Assembly (NCBI GenBank): GCA_017631955.1
Contig: JAGBSJ010000010.1
Location: 1-49,989, forward strand
From: Clostridia bacterium
GTDB lineage: Bacteria > Bacillota > Clostridia > Oscillospirales > Acutalibacteraceae
Direction: 5' to 3'
Length of the DNA stretch: 49,989 nucleotides
How positions within the stretch are numbered: position 1 is the stretch's first letter; each line of letters opens with the position of its first letter. The notes beneath the pieces are model-generated. The model was not told where the DNA came from and searched no databases. It saw only the letters and a program-made list of their open reading frames with translations. The position numbers and the translations under genes are program-made. Of the stretch, positions 1 to 9,930 are shown one piece after another.

Positions 1-419
1 AAAAAGGTGTTAAATTCCTTATTCCTGTTGATAACAAAGTTGGTAAAGAATATGCTCCTGATACAGAAGCAATGGTAGTTGAATCAAGCAAAATTCCAGA
101 AGGTTGGATGGGTCTTGATATTGGTCCTAAGACACAGGCTATCTTTGCAGATGCAGTTAAAGATGCTGGTACAGTTATTTGGAACGGTCCTATGGGTGTT
201 TCTGAATGGGCAAACTTTGCATCAGGTACAATCGCAGTAGCAACAGCTATCGCTGAAAGTGATGCTATTTCTATCATCGGTGGTGGCGACTCAGCAGCTG
301 CAATTCAAAAACTTGGTTTTGCAGATAAAATGTCACACATCTCAACAGGTGGCGGTGCATCTCTTGAATATCTTGAAGGTAGAGAACTTCCAGGTATTGC
401 AGCACTTAACGAGAAATAA
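1..419 (+). CDS. pgk: Phosphoglycerate kinase, C-terminal part (5' end outside window)
   Basis: Cytoplasmic glycolytic enzyme that transfers phosphate from 1,3-bisphosphoglycerate to ADP. The frame is open from base 3 to the TAA at 417-419, leaving about 138 residues, roughly the last third of a normal ~395-residue PGK. Visible family motifs are GLDIGPKT, the nucleotide-binding [10 protein letters not shown] segment, the GGGDS loop, and the terminal [20 protein letters not shown] block typical of the PGK C-terminus. It lies 66 bases upstream of tpiA on the same strand, so it is inferred to belong to a pgk-tpiA-gpmI glycolytic operon. The start and upstream neighbours cannot be seen. Confidence 0.97.
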   Translation, partial: KGVKFLIPVDNKVGKEYAPDTEAMVVESSKIPEGWMGLDIGPKTQAIFADAVKDAGTVIWNGPMGVSEWANFASGTIAVATAIAESDAISIIGGGDSAAAIQKLGFADKMSHISTGGGASLEYLEGRELPGIAALNEK

Positions 420-435
420 TTTTAATAATTTATAT

Positions 436-457
436 GGGAGAACTTTGCGGTTCTCCC
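436..457 (+). other. Intercistronic hairpin between pgk and tpiA
   Basis: Perfect 8-bp stem GGGAGAAC/GTTCTCCC with a 6-base loop (TTTGCG). It is followed by ACAATTTATG rather than a run of T, so it is unlikely to be a full intrinsic terminator. An RNA processing or stabilising hairpin between co-transcribed glycolytic genes is the likelier reading (inference). Confidence 0.55.
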
Positions 458-485
458 ACAATTTATGATAAGGAGTAATAAAATT

Positions 486-1253
486 ATGAAAAAAGAACTT
501 CGTAGAGCAGTTATCGCTGGTAACTGGAAAATGAATAATACACCATCTCAGGCAAAAGCTCTTATTGAAGAGATGAAACCTCTCGTAGCAGGTGCAGATT
601 GCGATGTAGTACTTTGCGTACCATTTATTGATATTCCTGCAGCAGTTGAAGCAGCAAAGGGCTCAAATATTAAAATCGGTGCAGAAAATGTTCACTTCAA
701 AGCATCAGGTGCTTACACAGGCGAAATTTCTGCAGATATGCTTAAAGAAGCAGGCGTTGAATACGTTGTAATCGGTCATAGCGAAAGAAGACAGTACTTT
801 GGTGAAACAGACCAAACTGTAAACCTTCGTTCACTTGCAGCTCTCAATGCAGGTCTTAAAGCAATTATCTGCGTTGGTGAAACTCTTGAACAGAGAGAAC
901 TTGGTTACACAGAAACACTTCTTAAGTTCCAGACAAAGATGGCTCTTACAAACGTTACAAAGGAGCAGCTTAAAGACGTAATCATCGCTTACGAGCCGGT
1001 TTGGGCTATCGGTACAGGTGTTACTGCTACTGCAGACCAGGCAGACGAAGGTAACGGCTATGTTCGTGAAGCAATCGCAGAAGCATATGGTGCAGATGTT
1101 GCTGAAACAGTTACAGTTCAGTATGGTGGTTCAATGAACGCTGCAAATGCTGACGAACTTGTTGCTAAAGTTAACGTTGACGGCGGTCTTATCGGTGGCG
1201 CATCTCTTAAAGCAGTTGATTTCTCAAAAATCGTTGCTGCTGCATCAAAATAA
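486..1253 (+). CDS. tpiA: Triosephosphate isomerase
   Basis: Interconverts dihydroxyacetone phosphate and glyceraldehyde 3-phosphate in glycolysis/gluconeogenesis. The 255-residue product has the normal TIM-barrel length. Catalytic elements are visible: GNWKMN (Asn13, Lys15), IGHSERR (His98), YEPVWAIGTG (Glu170), and the phosphate-gripping YGGSMN and GGLIGGASL segments near the C-terminus. The ATG at 486 is chosen over an in-frame ATG at 465 because an AAGGAG ribosome site (470-475) sits 10 bases before 486 and would lie inside the longer form. gpmI follows after 15 bases. Confidence 0.97.
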   Translation: MKKELRRAVIAGNWKMNNTPSQAKALIEEMKPLVAGADCDVVLCVPFIDIPAAVEAAKGSNIKIGAENVHFKASGAYTGEISADMLKEAGVEYVVIGHSERRQYFGETDQTVNLRSLAALNAGLKAIICVGETLEQRELGYTETLLKFQTKMALTNVTKEQLKDVIIAYEPVWAIGTGVTATADQADEGNGYVREAIAEAYGADVAETVTVQYGGSMNAANADELVAKVNVDGGLIGGASLKAVDFSKIVAAASK

Positions 1254-1268
1254 TTAAAGGTGAATTAA

Positions 1269-2804
1269 ATGAAAAAACCTGTAGTTTTATGTATTATGGA
1301 TGGTTTCGGGTTTAACCCAAGTGATTACGGTAATGCAATCACAGCGGCTAAAACACCAAGACTTGATGAAATTTTTAAGAATAATCCAATGACTTATATC
1401 GGTGCATCAGGTATGGATGTTGGTCTTCCTGATGGTCAGATGGGTAACTCTGAAGTTGGCCACACAAACATTGGTGCTGGTCGTGTTGTTTATCAGGAAC
1501 TGACTCGAATCACAAAGTCAATTATGGATGGAGATTTCTTTGAGAATGATACATTCTTAAGTGCTATTGAGAATTGCAAAAAGAACAATTCTGCTCTTCA
1601 TTTGATTGGACTTCTTTCAGATGGTGGTGTTCATAGCCACAATACACATCTTTATGCACTTATTGAACTTGCAAAGAAAAATGGTCTCGAAAAAGTATAT
1701 GTTCATGCTTTACTTGACGGCCGTGATGTTCCACCAAGTTCAGGTGTTGATTTTGTAGCAGAACTTGAAGCAAAACTCCAAGAAATCGGCGTTGGTAAAA
1801 TCGCTACTGTTATGGGTAGATTTTACGCTATGGACCGTGACAATATGTGGGACAGAGTTGGTATGGCTTACAATGCAATGGTTAACCGTGAAGGTATTGC
1901 AACTGACTCAGCTCTTGAAGCAGTTAAGAAGTCATATGAAACAATTGACGAAGATGGAAAATATCTTACAGACGAATTTGTTATTCCAACAGTTGTTAAT
2001 GGTGCAGATGCAATTTCTGCAAATGACTCTGTAATATTCTTCAATTTCCGTCCTGACCGTGCAAGAGAAATTACAAGAACTTTTGTTGACCCTAATTTCA
2101 CAGGATTTGAAAGAAAAGAATTTTTCCCACTTTACTATGTATGTATGACTCAGTATGATGCTGAAATGCCTAATGTAAATGTTGCATATAAGCCAGAAGC
2201 ACTTACAAACACAATGGGTGAATACCTTTCAAAAGTTGGTAAAACACAGCTTCGTATTGCAGAAACACAGAAGTATGCTCACGTAACATTCTTCTATAAC
2301 GGCGGCGAAGAAAAAGTTTATCCAGGTGAAGACAGAGTTCTTATTGACTCTCCAAAAATTTCAACATTTGACTTGAAACCTGAAATGAGCGCTTACGAGG
2401 TTTGCGAGGCAGCTTGTGAACAGATTTTAAGCGGTAAATATGATGTTGTAATTCTTAACTACGCTAACTGCGATATGGTTGGTCATACAGGTATCTTTGA
2501 TGCTGCTGTTAAAGCAGTTGAAGCAGTTGACGAATGTGTTGGCAAACTTGTAGATGCAACTATGAAAATGGACGGCGTAATTCTTATTACTGCTGACCAT
2601 GGTAATGCAGATAAAATGTATGAAGATGATGGCTCTCCATTCACTGCTCATACAACAAACCCAGTTCCATTAGTTGTAGTAGGTTATGAATGTGCACTTA
2701 AAGCAGAAGGCGGTAAACTTTGTGATTTATCACCAACAATGCTTGACATTATGGGACTCGAGATACCTGCTGAAATGAGTGGCGTATCACTTATAGAAAA
2801 ATAA
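1269..2804 (+). CDS. gpmI: 2,3-bisphosphoglycerate-independent phosphoglycerate mutase
   Basis: Converts 3-phosphoglycerate to 2-phosphoglycerate using two Mn ions and a phosphoserine intermediate. Length 511 residues, normal for the family. Motifs seen: N-terminal IMDGFG metal site, GNSEVGHTNIGAG carrying the nucleophilic Ser61, LSDGGVHSH, LDGRDVPPSSG, GRFYAMDRDNMWDR, and the C-terminal ADHGNAD metal site followed by AHTTNPVP. An AAAGG ribosome site lies just upstream. It is the last gene of the glycolytic cluster in view. Its final 18 bases overlap the convergent 3' end of spmB, and I see no terminator of its own there. Confidence 0.97.
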   Translation: MKKPVVLCIMDGFGFNPSDYGNAITAAKTPRLDEIFKNNPMTYIGASGMDVGLPDGQMGNSEVGHTNIGAGRVVYQELTRITKSIMDGDFFENDTFLSAIENCKKNNSALHLIGLLSDGGVHSHNTHLYALIELAKKNGLEKVYVHALLDGRDVPPSSGVDFVAELEAKLQEIGVGKIATVMGRFYAMDRDNMWDRVGMAYNAMVNREGIATDSALEAVKKSYETIDEDGKYLTDEFVIPTVVNGADAISANDSVIFFNFRPDRAREITRTFVDPNFTGFERKEFFPLYYVCMTQYDAEMPNVNVAYKPEALTNTMGEYLSKVGKTQLRIAETQKYAHVTFFYNGGEEKVYPGEDRVLIDSPKISTFDLKPEMSAYEVCEAACEQILSGKYDVVILNYANCDMVGHTGIFDAAVKAVEAVDECVGKLVDATMKMDGVILITADHGNADKMYEDDGSPFTAHTTNPVPLVVVGYECALKAEGGKLCDLSPTMLDIMGLEIPAEMSGVSLIEK

Positions 2805-3311
2805 TCTAACGATTATTCCAGCTAAAATAAAACTAGTAAAATCGGCACACAGTGAGCAAATTGCTGTGTGTCGTATTTTTTTTATTCCAACTGCACCATA
2901 GTACACAGCTATTGCATAAAATGTAGTTTCCGTAGACCCCATCATAACTGATGCAACTCGACCAATATATGAATCGGGCCCGTATTCGCCTATAATTGAT
3001 TCGTAAACACTTAATGACCCGCCACCCGAAATTGGAGACAGTATGCACATTGGAAGTGTTTCTGCGGGGATTTTAAGCAAATCTGCAACAGGTGTAAGTA
3101 TTTTAGTAATTATTTCAATACCTTGTGATGATTTTAGCATTTGTACTGCAAGAAATAATGCAGTTAAAGAGGGGAGAATTGATAAGAATACATCAAATCC
3201 TTTTTTTGCACCATCTATAAATGTACCGAAAACATCAATTTTTTTATATACGCCAAATCCAATAATTATAAGTATAAATATAGGTAAAATATATGCTGAA
3301 ATGTTACTCAT
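2787..3311 (-). CDS. spmB: Spore maturation protein B
   Basis: Integral membrane protein of the nucleoside-recognition (Gate) superfamily, needed in Bacillus for spore core dehydration. It has 174 residues with about four to five hydrophobic segments. The conserved ILSPISGGGSL segment and the VMMGSTETTFYAIAVYYGAVGIK block are hallmarks of SpmB. The start at 3311 is chosen because a GAAAGG ribosome site is suitably placed and the upstream in-frame starts lie inside spmA. Its ATG overlaps the spmA stop by 8 bases (ATGAGTAA), implying translational coupling. Its 3' end overlaps gpmI tail to tail by 18 bases. It supports a spore-forming host. Confidence 0.93.
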   Translation of the reverse strand: MSNISAYILPIFILIIIGFGVYKKIDVFGTFIDGAKKGFDVFLSILPSLTALFLAVQMLKSSQGIEIITKILTPVADLLKIPAETLPMCILSPISGGGSLSVYESIIGEYGPDSYIGRVASVMMGSTETTFYAIAVYYGAVGIKKIRHTAICSLCADFTSFILAGIIVRLFFYK

Positions 3312-3888
3312 GCTTAAAAAACCTTTCAAGAATTTTTGTCATTGTAATACCAACAATTAATGCACATATTGATGTTATAATTGACGGCGTAAGTATTTCT
3401 AGTGGATTTGTTGATTCGTGGTTTGCACGAATTGTAGCAACAGTTGTTGGGATTAATCGCAATGCAGCAGAATTCATAACTACAAATAAAACCATATTAT
3501 TGCTTGGCGTTGATTTGCCTATGTTTTCCTTTGAAAGTTTTTTTATTGCTTCTATTCCTATTGGTGTTGCGGTATTTGATAAACCCAATAAATTTGATGT
3601 AATATTGAGGCAGATTGGTAGTATTGCCTCACTATTTTTATTTAATCCCTTAAATAAACGGCAGAGTATTGGCGTAAAAAGTTTTGAACAAGTTTTTGAT
3701 AGACCGGATTTTTCTGCAATATTCATTAATCCATTCCACAAACAAAATGTTCCTAAAAGTGAAAAACACAAGTCAACTGCCGTATTTCCGCTGGTGATTA
3801 TTCCTTTAGAAAGTTCATTTGCAGTACCATTGAATACTGAAGTTATTACAGAAAAGAATATAATTGCAATCCATATATAATTCATCAT
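3304..3888 (-). CDS. spmA: Spore maturation protein A
   Basis: Membrane partner of SpmB, 194 residues. N-terminal MNYIWIAIIFFSVITSVFNG is a hydrophobic segment. The conserved LLGLSNTATPIGIEA and NMVLFVVMNSAALRLIP blocks identify SpmA. An AGGGG ribosome site precedes the ATG by 9 bases. spmA-spmB form a two-gene unit here. In Bacillus the pair sits downstream of dacB; here the neighbour is a divergent uvrB, so the Bacillus context is not preserved. Expression is presumably sporulation-specific, but I could not identify a convincing sporulation promoter. Confidence 0.93.
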   Translation of the reverse strand: MMNYIWIAIIFFSVITSVFNGTANELSKGIITSGNTAVDLCFSLLGTFCLWNGLMNIAEKSGLSKTCSKLFTPILCRLFKGLNKNSEAILPICLNITSNLLGLSNTATPIGIEAIKKLSKENIGKSTPSNNMVLFVVMNSAALRLIPTTVATIRANHESTNPLEILTPSIITSICALIVGITMTKILERFFKHE

Positions 3889-3950
3889 AAAAAACTACCC
3901 CTGAAATTCATTTTCTATTTGATTTTTATGCAATAAATTTACTAATAATG

Positions 3951-3979
3951 TTGATAAAGTTTTTATTATGTTGTATAAT
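3951..3979 (+). promoter_or_regulatory. Probable vegetative promoter of uvrBA
   Basis: TTGATA at 3951-3956, a 17-base spacer, and a perfect TATAAT at 3974-3979 in the divergent spmA-uvrB gap. The predicted transcription start falls inside the candidate LexA box just downstream. Confidence 0.75.
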
Positions 3980-3983
3980 ATAA

Positions 3984-3995
3984 GAACAAATGTGC
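3984..3995 (+). promoter_or_regulatory. Candidate LexA (SOS) box at uvrB
   Basis: GAACAAATGTGC matches the Gram-positive LexA consensus GAAC-N4-GTTC at 7 of 8 fixed positions (one T to G change). It lies 4 bases downstream of the -10 element, a position that would block transcription. uvrBA is a standard LexA target in Firmicutes, which supports the call, but the second half-site is imperfect. Confidence 0.5.
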
Positions 3996-4007
3996 GAGAG
4001 GTATTAT

Positions 4008-5954
4008 ATGTTTAAGTTAGTAAGTGATTATAAGCCGACAGGCGACCAACCACAAGCCATTGAAAAACTTGTTGATGGTGTCAATAAAGGTTATAAAGAA
4101 CAAACTTTGCTGGGTGTTACGGGCTCCGGCAAAACATTTACCATGGCTAATATTATTGCAAAACTTAATAGACCTACTTTAGTTCTTGCACACAATAAAA
4201 CTCTTGCAGGACAACTTTGTGCAGAATTCAAGGAGTTTTTCCCTGAAAATGCAGTTGAATATTTTGTTTCATATTATGACTATTATCAACCAGAAGCATA
4301 TATAGCTACTACTGATACTTATATTGAGAAAGATTCTGCTATTAACGATGAAATTGATAAATTACGACATTCCGCAACATCTGCATTGTCCGAAAGACGC
4401 GATGTAATTATAGTTGCGAGTGTTTCGTGTATTTACTCATTAGGTGACCCAATTGACTATAAATCAATGGTAATTTCTTTGCGAACAGGTATGGAGAAAA
4501 GTCGTGATGATTTAATCGCTAAACTTGTTGAAATTCAATACGAGCGTAATGACATTAACTTTATTCGTAATAAATTCAGAGTTAGGGGAGATATTGTTGA
4601 GATTTTCCCTGTTTATTCCAATGATACTGCAATTCGTGTAGAATTTTTTGGAGATGAAATTGATAGAATAAGCGAAATTAATGCGCTTACTGGTGCGGTT
4701 AAAAATGTTGTTTCTCATGTAGCAATTTACCCTGCATCACATTATGTTGTTTCTCCTGAAAAAATGGAAGAAGCTCTTGAAAAAATTAATAATGAGATGG
4801 AATTGCAGGTTGCTGAGTTTGAAAAGCAAGGCAAACTTATTGAAGCACAACGTATTCGTCAAAGAACTGAGTATGATATGGAAATGCTTCGTGAAACTGG
4901 ATTTTGCAAGGGTATTGAAAATTATTCTGCTATTATGTCAGGGAGAAAACCCGGTGAGCCACCATTTACCTTGTTAGACTATTTTCCTGATGACTATGTT
5001 TTGTTTGTAGATGAATCTCATGTAACTTTGCCACAAGTTAGAGGTATGTATGGTGGTGACTGTTCACGAAAAGACAGTTTAATTAACTTTGGTTTCCGTT
5101 TGCCATCTGCTTATGATAATAGACCACTTACTTTTGACGAATTTTATGATAAAACTCATCAAAAAATATTTGTAAGTGCAACTCCGGGACCTTTTGAAGC
5201 AGAAAAAAGCGTTCAAGTTGCAGAACAAGTTATTAGACCAACAGGTCTTCTTGACCCTGAAATTTCTGTTCGCGGTACTGAAGGTCAGATTGACGATTTA
5301 ATATCGGAAATTAATATTCGTATTGAGAAAAATGAGCGTGTACTTGTAACAACTCTTACAAAGAAAATGGCAGAAAATCTTACTGATTATTTGTCTGGGC
5401 ACGGAATAAAAGTTCGCTATATGCATTATGATATTGACACTATTGAACGTATGGAGTTAATTCGCGATTTAAGATTAGGTGAATTTGATGTGCTTGTGGG
5501 TATTAATCTTCTTCGTGAAGGTCTTGATATTCCTGAAGTCTCACTTATTGCAATTCTTGATGCTGATAAAGAAGGATTTTTACGTTCAGAGACTTCACTT
5601 GTTCAGATTATTGGTCGTGCTGCTCGAAATGCTAACGGACAAGTTATTATGTATGCTGATACAGTTACAAAATCAATGGAAAAAGCCATTGAAGAAACAT
5701 ATCGCAGACGAGATAAACAGATTGCATATAACGAAGAACACGGTATTGTTCCACAGACAATTACTAAAGACGTTCGTGAAATACTTGAAATTTCAAGTCG
5801 CGATAAATCGGGTAAAAAACGTATGAGTCGCGATGAAAAACAAAAGTTAATTATTCGTCTTACAGAAGAAATGAAAGCGGCTGCTAAAATTCTTGAATTT
5901 GAACACGCTGCATATTTAAGAGATAAAATTGAAAAACTTAAATCGGAGAAATAA
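4008..5954 (+). CDS. uvrB: Excinuclease ABC subunit B
   Basis: DNA damage-verification helicase of nucleotide excision repair; it receives DNA from UvrA and recruits UvrC. 648 residues, normal length. Motifs in order: Walker A GVTGSGKT, the beta-hairpin region [23 protein letters not shown] (Walker B), SATPGPFE, and [12 protein letters not shown] (motif VI). A C-terminal UVR domain for UvrC contact lies near [16 protein letters not shown]. The ATG at 4008 is preferred over 3990 because AGAGG is 7 bases upstream, and the 3990 start would overlap the candidate operator. uvrA starts immediately after its stop. Confidence 0.97.
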   Translation: MFKLVSDYKPTGDQPQAIEKLVDGVNKGYKEQTLLGVTGSGKTFTMANIIAKLNRPTLVLAHNKTLAGQLCAEFKEFFPENAVEYFVSYYDYYQPEAYIATTDTYIEKDSAINDEIDKLRHSATSALSERRDVIIVASVSCIYSLGDPIDYKSMVISLRTGMEKSRDDLIAKLVEIQYERNDINFIRNKFRVRGDIVEIFPVYSNDTAIRVEFFGDEIDRISEINALTGAVKNVVSHVAIYPASHYVVSPEKMEEALEKINNEMELQVAEFEKQGKLIEAQRIRQRTEYDMEMLRETGFCKGIENYSAIMSGRKPGEPPFTLLDYFPDDYVLFVDESHVTLPQVRGMYGGDCSRKDSLINFGFRLPSAYDNRPLTFDEFYDKTHQKIFVSATPGPFEAEKSVQVAEQVIRPTGLLDPEISVRGTEGQIDDLISEINIRIEKNERVLVTTLTKKMAENLTDYLSGHGIKVRYMHYDIDTIERMELIRDLRLGEFDVLVGINLLREGLDIPEVSLIAILDADKEGFLRSETSLVQIIGRAARNANGQVIMYADTVTKSMEKAIEETYRRRDKQIAYNEEHGIVPQTITKDVREILEISSRDKSGKKRMSRDEKQKLIIRLTEEMKAAAKILEFEHAAYLRDKIEKLKSEK

Positions 5955-8774
5955 ATGATACACGATAAAATTATTATTAAAGGTGCAAAAGAGAACAATC
6001 TTAAGAATATTGATGTTGAAATTCCAAGAGATAAGCTTGTCGTTTTAACAGGTCTTTCGGGTTCGGGTAAATCGTCATTGGCTTTCGATACAATATATGC
6101 AGAGGGTCAAAGAAGATATATTGAATCTTTATCATCTTATGCAAGAATGTTCTTAGGTCAGATGGAAAAACCAAATGTAGAGTCAATTGAAGGGCTCTCT
6201 CCTGCAATTTCAATTGACCAGAAAACAACATCAAAAAATCCCCGTTCAACAGTTGGTACTGTTACGGAGATTTATGACTATTTGCGACTTTTATATGCTA
6301 GAATTGGTATTCCTCATTGTCCTGTTTGCGGTAGGGAAATCAAACAACAAACTGTTGACCAAATTGTTGACAGTATTATGAGTTTACCTGAGGGCACAAA
6401 GTTTCAAATTTTATCACCAGTTGTTCGTGGTAAAAAAGGTGAGCATGCAAAAGAACTTGCTAATGCATTAAAAGCGGGCTTTGTAAGAGCTAGAATTGAT
6501 GGTGAAGTTACAGAACTTTACGAAGATATGAAGCTTCAAAAAACATACAAACATACTATTGAGATTATAGTTGACCGTCTAGTAGTTAAAGAGGGAATAA
6601 GAACTCGACTTGCTGATTCTATAGAAACTACAACGGGGCATTCTGGTGGTAATGTAATAATTGATGTTATCGGTGATAAAGAATACCTGTACTCGCTTAA
6701 TTACGCTTGTCCTGAACATGGAATCAGTATGGATGAACTTTCACCTCGTATGTTTTCTTTTAATAATCCTTATGGTGCTTGCCAGACTTGTACGGGTTTA
6801 GGTATATTTATGAAAGTAAATCCAGACCTTGTAATACCGAATAGAAATTTGTCTATTGCTGATGGTGCTATCTGTGCAAGTGGTTGGGGTAAAGCAGAAA
6901 AGGGATCAATTGCAGGAATGTATTATACTGCACTTGGAAAAGAATATGGATTTACACTTAAAACTCCTATAAAAGATATTTCAAAAGATGGTGTTAATGC
7001 AATTCTTTATGGTACAGATTCAAAACTTAAAATGACTAGACCCACACTATATGGTGCGGGAACATATATGTCAGAATTTGAAGGTGTAATTAATAATCTT
7101 GAGCGTCGTTATAAAGAAACTACAAGTGATTGGGCTAGGTGGGAAATTGAACAGGTAATGACTGCTTGTAAATGTCCTGATTGTAACGGCACTCGTCTTA
7201 AGCCGGAAATTCTTTCTGTTACTGTTGGGGCCAAAAACATTAGTGAATTCTGTGATATGTCTATAGTTAAAGCAATTGATTTTGTAAATAATCTTGACTT
7301 AACAGAAAAAGAACAATTTATCGCAGAATCTATTCTTAAAGAGATTAAAAGTCGTCTTAACTTCTTGAAAAGTGTGGGGCTCGAATATCTTACACTTTCA
7401 CGTTCATCAGGTACACTTTCAGGTGGTGAAAGCCAACGTATACGTCTTGCAACACAGATTGGTTCATCGCTTATGGGTGTTGTTTATATTCTTGATGAGC
7501 CAAGTATTGGATTACATCAACGAGATAACGATAAGTTGCTTGGTACTTTAGAGCGTCTTCGCGATTTAGGTAATACTCTCATTGTTGTTGAACATGACGA
7601 AGATACAATGCGCGCCGCAGATTATATCGTTGATATTGGTCCGGGTGCAGGTGTTCATGGCGGTGAAGTTGTCTGTGCAGGTACTGTTGATGATATTATT
7701 GATTGCAAAGAATCAATCACAGGTATGTATCTTTCGGGAAAAAGAAAAATTCCTGTTCCGCAAAATCGTAGAAAAGGCAACGGAAATGTTCTCACTGTTA
7801 AAGGTGCGGCTGAGAACAATCTTAAGAATATTGATGTTGATTTTCCTCTTGGATGCTTCACTTGTATTACAGGTGTTTCTGGCTCGGGTAAATCTTCACT
7901 TATTAATGAAATTCTTTATAAAAATCTTGCAAATGAACTAAATGGCGCTAAAAAATCAGTAGGCAAATTTAATGATATTTTAGGTCTTGAATATCTTGAT
8001 AAAGTAATTGATATTGACCAGTCACCAATTGGCAGAACTCCTCGTTCTAACCCTGCAACATATACTGGTGTGTTTACCGACATACGCGAACTTTTTGCAC
8101 AAACTCAAGATGCGAAAATCCGTGGCTATAATTCAGGTAGATTTTCTTTCAATGTTAAGGGTGGTCGTTGTGAAGCGTGTCAAGGTGATGGTATAGTTAA
8201 AATTGAAATGCATTTTCTTGCCGATGTTTATGTACCTTGTGAGGTTTGTAAAGGTGCAAGATACAACCGCGAAACTCTTGAAGTAAAATATAAAGGTAAA
8301 AGTATTTTTGATGTTCTTGAAATGACTGTTGAAGAAGCGCTTGAATTCTTCGGTAGTATTCCGAAAATCAAGAGAAAACTTCAGACACTTTACGACGTTG
8401 GACTTGGTTATATTAAACTCGGGCAGTCTGCAACAACTCTGTCTGGCGGTGAGGCACAACGTGTAAAACTCTCTACAGAGCTCTCTAAACGCTCAACAGG
8501 TAAAACTGTTTATATTCTTGATGAGCCGACTACAGGGCTTCACAGTGCCGATGTGCATAAGCTTATTGAGGTATTGCAGAAACTTGTTGAAAATGGCAAT
8601 ACGGTTATTGTAATCGAACATAATCTCGATGTTATCAAGACAGCTGATTATATTATTGATTTAGGTCCCGAAGGCGGTGACAAGGGCGGCAAGATTGTCA
8701 CATGTGGCACTCCTGAAGAAGTTGCTAAATGTAAAAAATCTTATACTGGACAATATCTCAAAAAAATACTCTAA
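5955..8774 (+). CDS. uvrA: Excinuclease ABC subunit A
   Basis: Damage-recognition ATPase of nucleotide excision repair, forming UvrA2B complexes. 939 residues, normal size, with two ABC modules: Walker [14 protein letters not shown] near the N-terminus and [11 protein letters not shown] in the second half, with signatures [16 protein letters not shown] and [12 protein letters not shown]. Zinc-binding cysteines are visible in CPVCG (first module) and in the CEACQGDG...[10 protein letters not shown] module. The ATG directly abuts the uvrB stop (TAAATG), with GGAG inside the uvrB end serving as ribosome site, so the two are translationally coupled. A strong hairpin terminator follows. Confidence 0.98.
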   Translation: MIHDKIIIKGAKENNLKNIDVEIPRDKLVVLTGLSGSGKSSLAFDTIYAEGQRRYIESLSSYARMFLGQMEKPNVESIEGLSPAISIDQKTTSKNPRSTVGTVTEIYDYLRLLYARIGIPHCPVCGREIKQQTVDQIVDSIMSLPEGTKFQILSPVVRGKKGEHAKELANALKAGFVRARIDGEVTELYEDMKLQKTYKHTIEIIVDRLVVKEGIRTRLADSIETTTGHSGGNVIIDVIGDKEYLYSLNYACPEHGISMDELSPRMFSFNNPYGACQTCTGLGIFMKVNPDLVIPNRNLSIADGAICASGWGKAEKGSIAGMYYTALGKEYGFTLKTPIKDISKDGVNAILYGTDSKLKMTRPTLYGAGTYMSEFEGVINNLERRYKETTSDWARWEIEQVMTACKCPDCNGTRLKPEILSVTVGAKNISEFCDMSIVKAIDFVNNLDLTEKEQFIAESILKEIKSRLNFLKSVGLEYLTLSRSSGTLSGGESQRIRLATQIGSSLMGVVYILDEPSIGLHQRDNDKLLGTLERLRDLGNTLIVVEHDEDTMRAADYIVDIGPGAGVHGGEVVCAGTVDDIIDCKESITGMYLSGKRKIPVPQNRRKGNGNVLTVKGAAENNLKNIDVDFPLGCFTCITGVSGSGKSSLINEILYKNLANELNGAKKSVGKFNDILGLEYLDKVIDIDQSPIGRTPRSNPATYTGVFTDIRELFAQTQDAKIRGYNSGRFSFNVKGGRCEACQGDGIVKIEMHFLADVYVPCEVCKGARYNRETLEVKYKGKSIFDVLEMTVEEALEFFGSIPKIKRKLQTLYDVGLGYIKLGQSATTLSGGEAQRVKLSTELSKRSTGKTVYILDEPTTGLHSADVHKLIEVLQKLVENGNTVIVIEHNLDVIKTADYIIDLGPEGGDKGGKIVTCGTPEEVAKCKKSYTGQYLKKIL

Positions 8775-8780
8775 ATAAAA

Positions 8781-8808
8781 ACTGCCTACAAAAAAGTAGG
8801 CAGTTTTG
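8781..8808. terminator. Bidirectional intrinsic terminator between uvrA and the hydrolase gene
   Basis: Perfect 9-bp stem ACTGCCTAC/GTAGGCAGT with an A6 loop, flanked by AAAA on the left and TTTTGTTT on the right, so it can end transcription from both convergent genes. Confidence 0.9.
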
Positions 8809-8809
8809 T

Positions 8810-9781
8810 TTATATGTACTTATTAATAAAGTTTGTGATTGAGTTCCAATAAAGTTCAGGGTTAACACAAGCGTTTCGAGCGTGTGGTGAATTTTCGATA
8901 GTAACTTTTTCTTTGTCACTGGCGCACGCTTCATAAACTTTATCAAGCATTTCGTATGGTACAAAAGTATCTTTATCACCATGAATAAAAATTGTAGGTG
9001 TTTTTGATTTCTTTAATTGTTCAACTGCAGATGCTTCTTTGAAATCAAAACCTGAATACAATTTGTTAACCATATTTGCTGAATAAAGAGTAGGGAATTC
9101 GTGCATTTTGAAATTGTTCTTTATCTTGTTGCTAAAAATATCCCATACAGATGTAAAGCCGCAATCTGCAATTGCTACTTTTACATTTTCAGGTAATGAT
9201 TCGCCGGTTGCCATCATCGTTGTTGCAGACCCCATTGATTCACCATGAAGTACTATTTTGCTTTCTGGATAGTTTTCTGCTACAAAGTTCACCCAATCAA
9301 TAACATCAAAACGGTCTTTCCACCCCATGGTAATTACAGATGATTCACTGTCGGCATGGCCATTAAGACTTGGTGCAATAACGTTATAGCCCAATTCGTG
9401 ATACTTTTTAACATACATTCCCATTCCTGCTGGACTTGATGTGTAACCGTGAATTACAATTACATATACATCACTAGGTTTCTCTGGAAAAATATAATCA
9501 GCATGAAGAATTTTATCAGAATTTGAAGACTTGATTGCAAGTTTTTCTTTTGGTATATCTGAAAACCAATCTTTACCTGTTTCTTTTATTGCATCTAAAC
9601 GTAATCTTTCTTCATCTTTTTTACCGTTACCGCTTGCTATTTTTGCTACAAAAGGATTTTCAAGTCCTTTTTTAGTAAGTGTTACATAATAGAAGAAATT
9701 GCCGAGTAAAAAATACGTTGTTGCCGCAGTTGCTCCAACAATTCCTGCTGTTTTCAAAACTTTTTTAGTTCCTTTTTTCAT
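8810..9781 (-). CDS. Membrane-anchored alpha/beta hydrolase (YqkD-like)
   Basis: Serine hydrolase of unknown substrate, resembling the Bacillus YqkD/COG1073 group. 323 residues. A hydrophobic stretch at about residues 8-35 looks like an uncleaved membrane anchor, with the catalytic domain probably outside the membrane. The alpha/beta-hydrolase core shows the oxyanion-side VIHGYTSSP, the nucleophile elbow GESMG (Ser182), an acidic residue in IHGDKDTFVP, and a C-terminal histidine in SPHARN. The ATG at 9781 is chosen because GGAGG lies 8 bases upstream; the longer TTG form would contain that site. It is single-gene, with its own promoter at 9804-9832. Esterase, lipase or peptidase activity cannot be distinguished. 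Confidence 0.85.
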   Translation of the reverse strand: MKKGTKKVLKTAGIVGATAATTYFLLGNFFYYVTLTKKGLENPFVAKIASGNGKKDEERLRLDAIKETGKDWFSDIPKEKLAIKSSNSDKILHADYIFPEKPSDVYVIVIHGYTSSPAGMGMYVKKYHELGYNVIAPSLNGHADSESSVITMGWKDRFDVIDWVNFVAENYPESKIVLHGESMGSATTMMATGESLPENVKVAIADCGFTSVWDIFSNKIKNNFKMHEFPTLYSANMVNKLYSGFDFKEASAVEQLKKSKTPTIFIHGDKDTFVPYEMLDKVYEACASDKEKVTIENSPHARNACVNPELYWNSITNFINKYI

Positions 9782-9803
9782 AAAGCATTCCTCCAATAAA
9801 TAT

Positions 9804-9832
9804 ATTTTACAACTAATTTCATTGATTGTCTA
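9804..9832 (-). promoter_or_regulatory. Probable promoter of the alpha/beta hydrolase gene
   Basis: On the minus strand TAGACA (9832-9827), 17-base spacer, TAAAAT (9809-9804), ending about 20 bases before the start codon. Confidence 0.6.
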
Positions 9833-9870
9833 TTCCTTTTTATATTATTCGATAAAATTTGTAATAAGTG

Positions 9871-9899
9871 TTGTTTTATTTAAAAAAATCTGTTAAAAT
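9871..9899 (+). promoter_or_regulatory. Probable promoter of the divIVA-like/fumarase/pcrA unit
   Basis: TTGTTT (9871-9876), 17-base spacer ending in TGT (extended -10), TAAAAT (9894-9899), about 30 bases before the start of the coiled-coil protein gene. Confidence 0.6.
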
Positions 9900-9930
9900 A
9901 AATTGATATTTTACGTAAGAGGTAAAAACT

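Noticed and set aside
3889-3950. Sporulation sigma-factor promoter upstream of spmA (minus-strand GCATAAAAAT)
   Set aside because: It resembles parts of sigma-E/sigma-G elements, but no matching second element at correct spacing was convincing.
8133-8459. Antisense reading frame of 108 codons within uvrA, and similar long shadow frames inside other genes
   Set aside because: They lie wholly within well-identified genes, lack ribosome sites and show no recognisable protein motifs.
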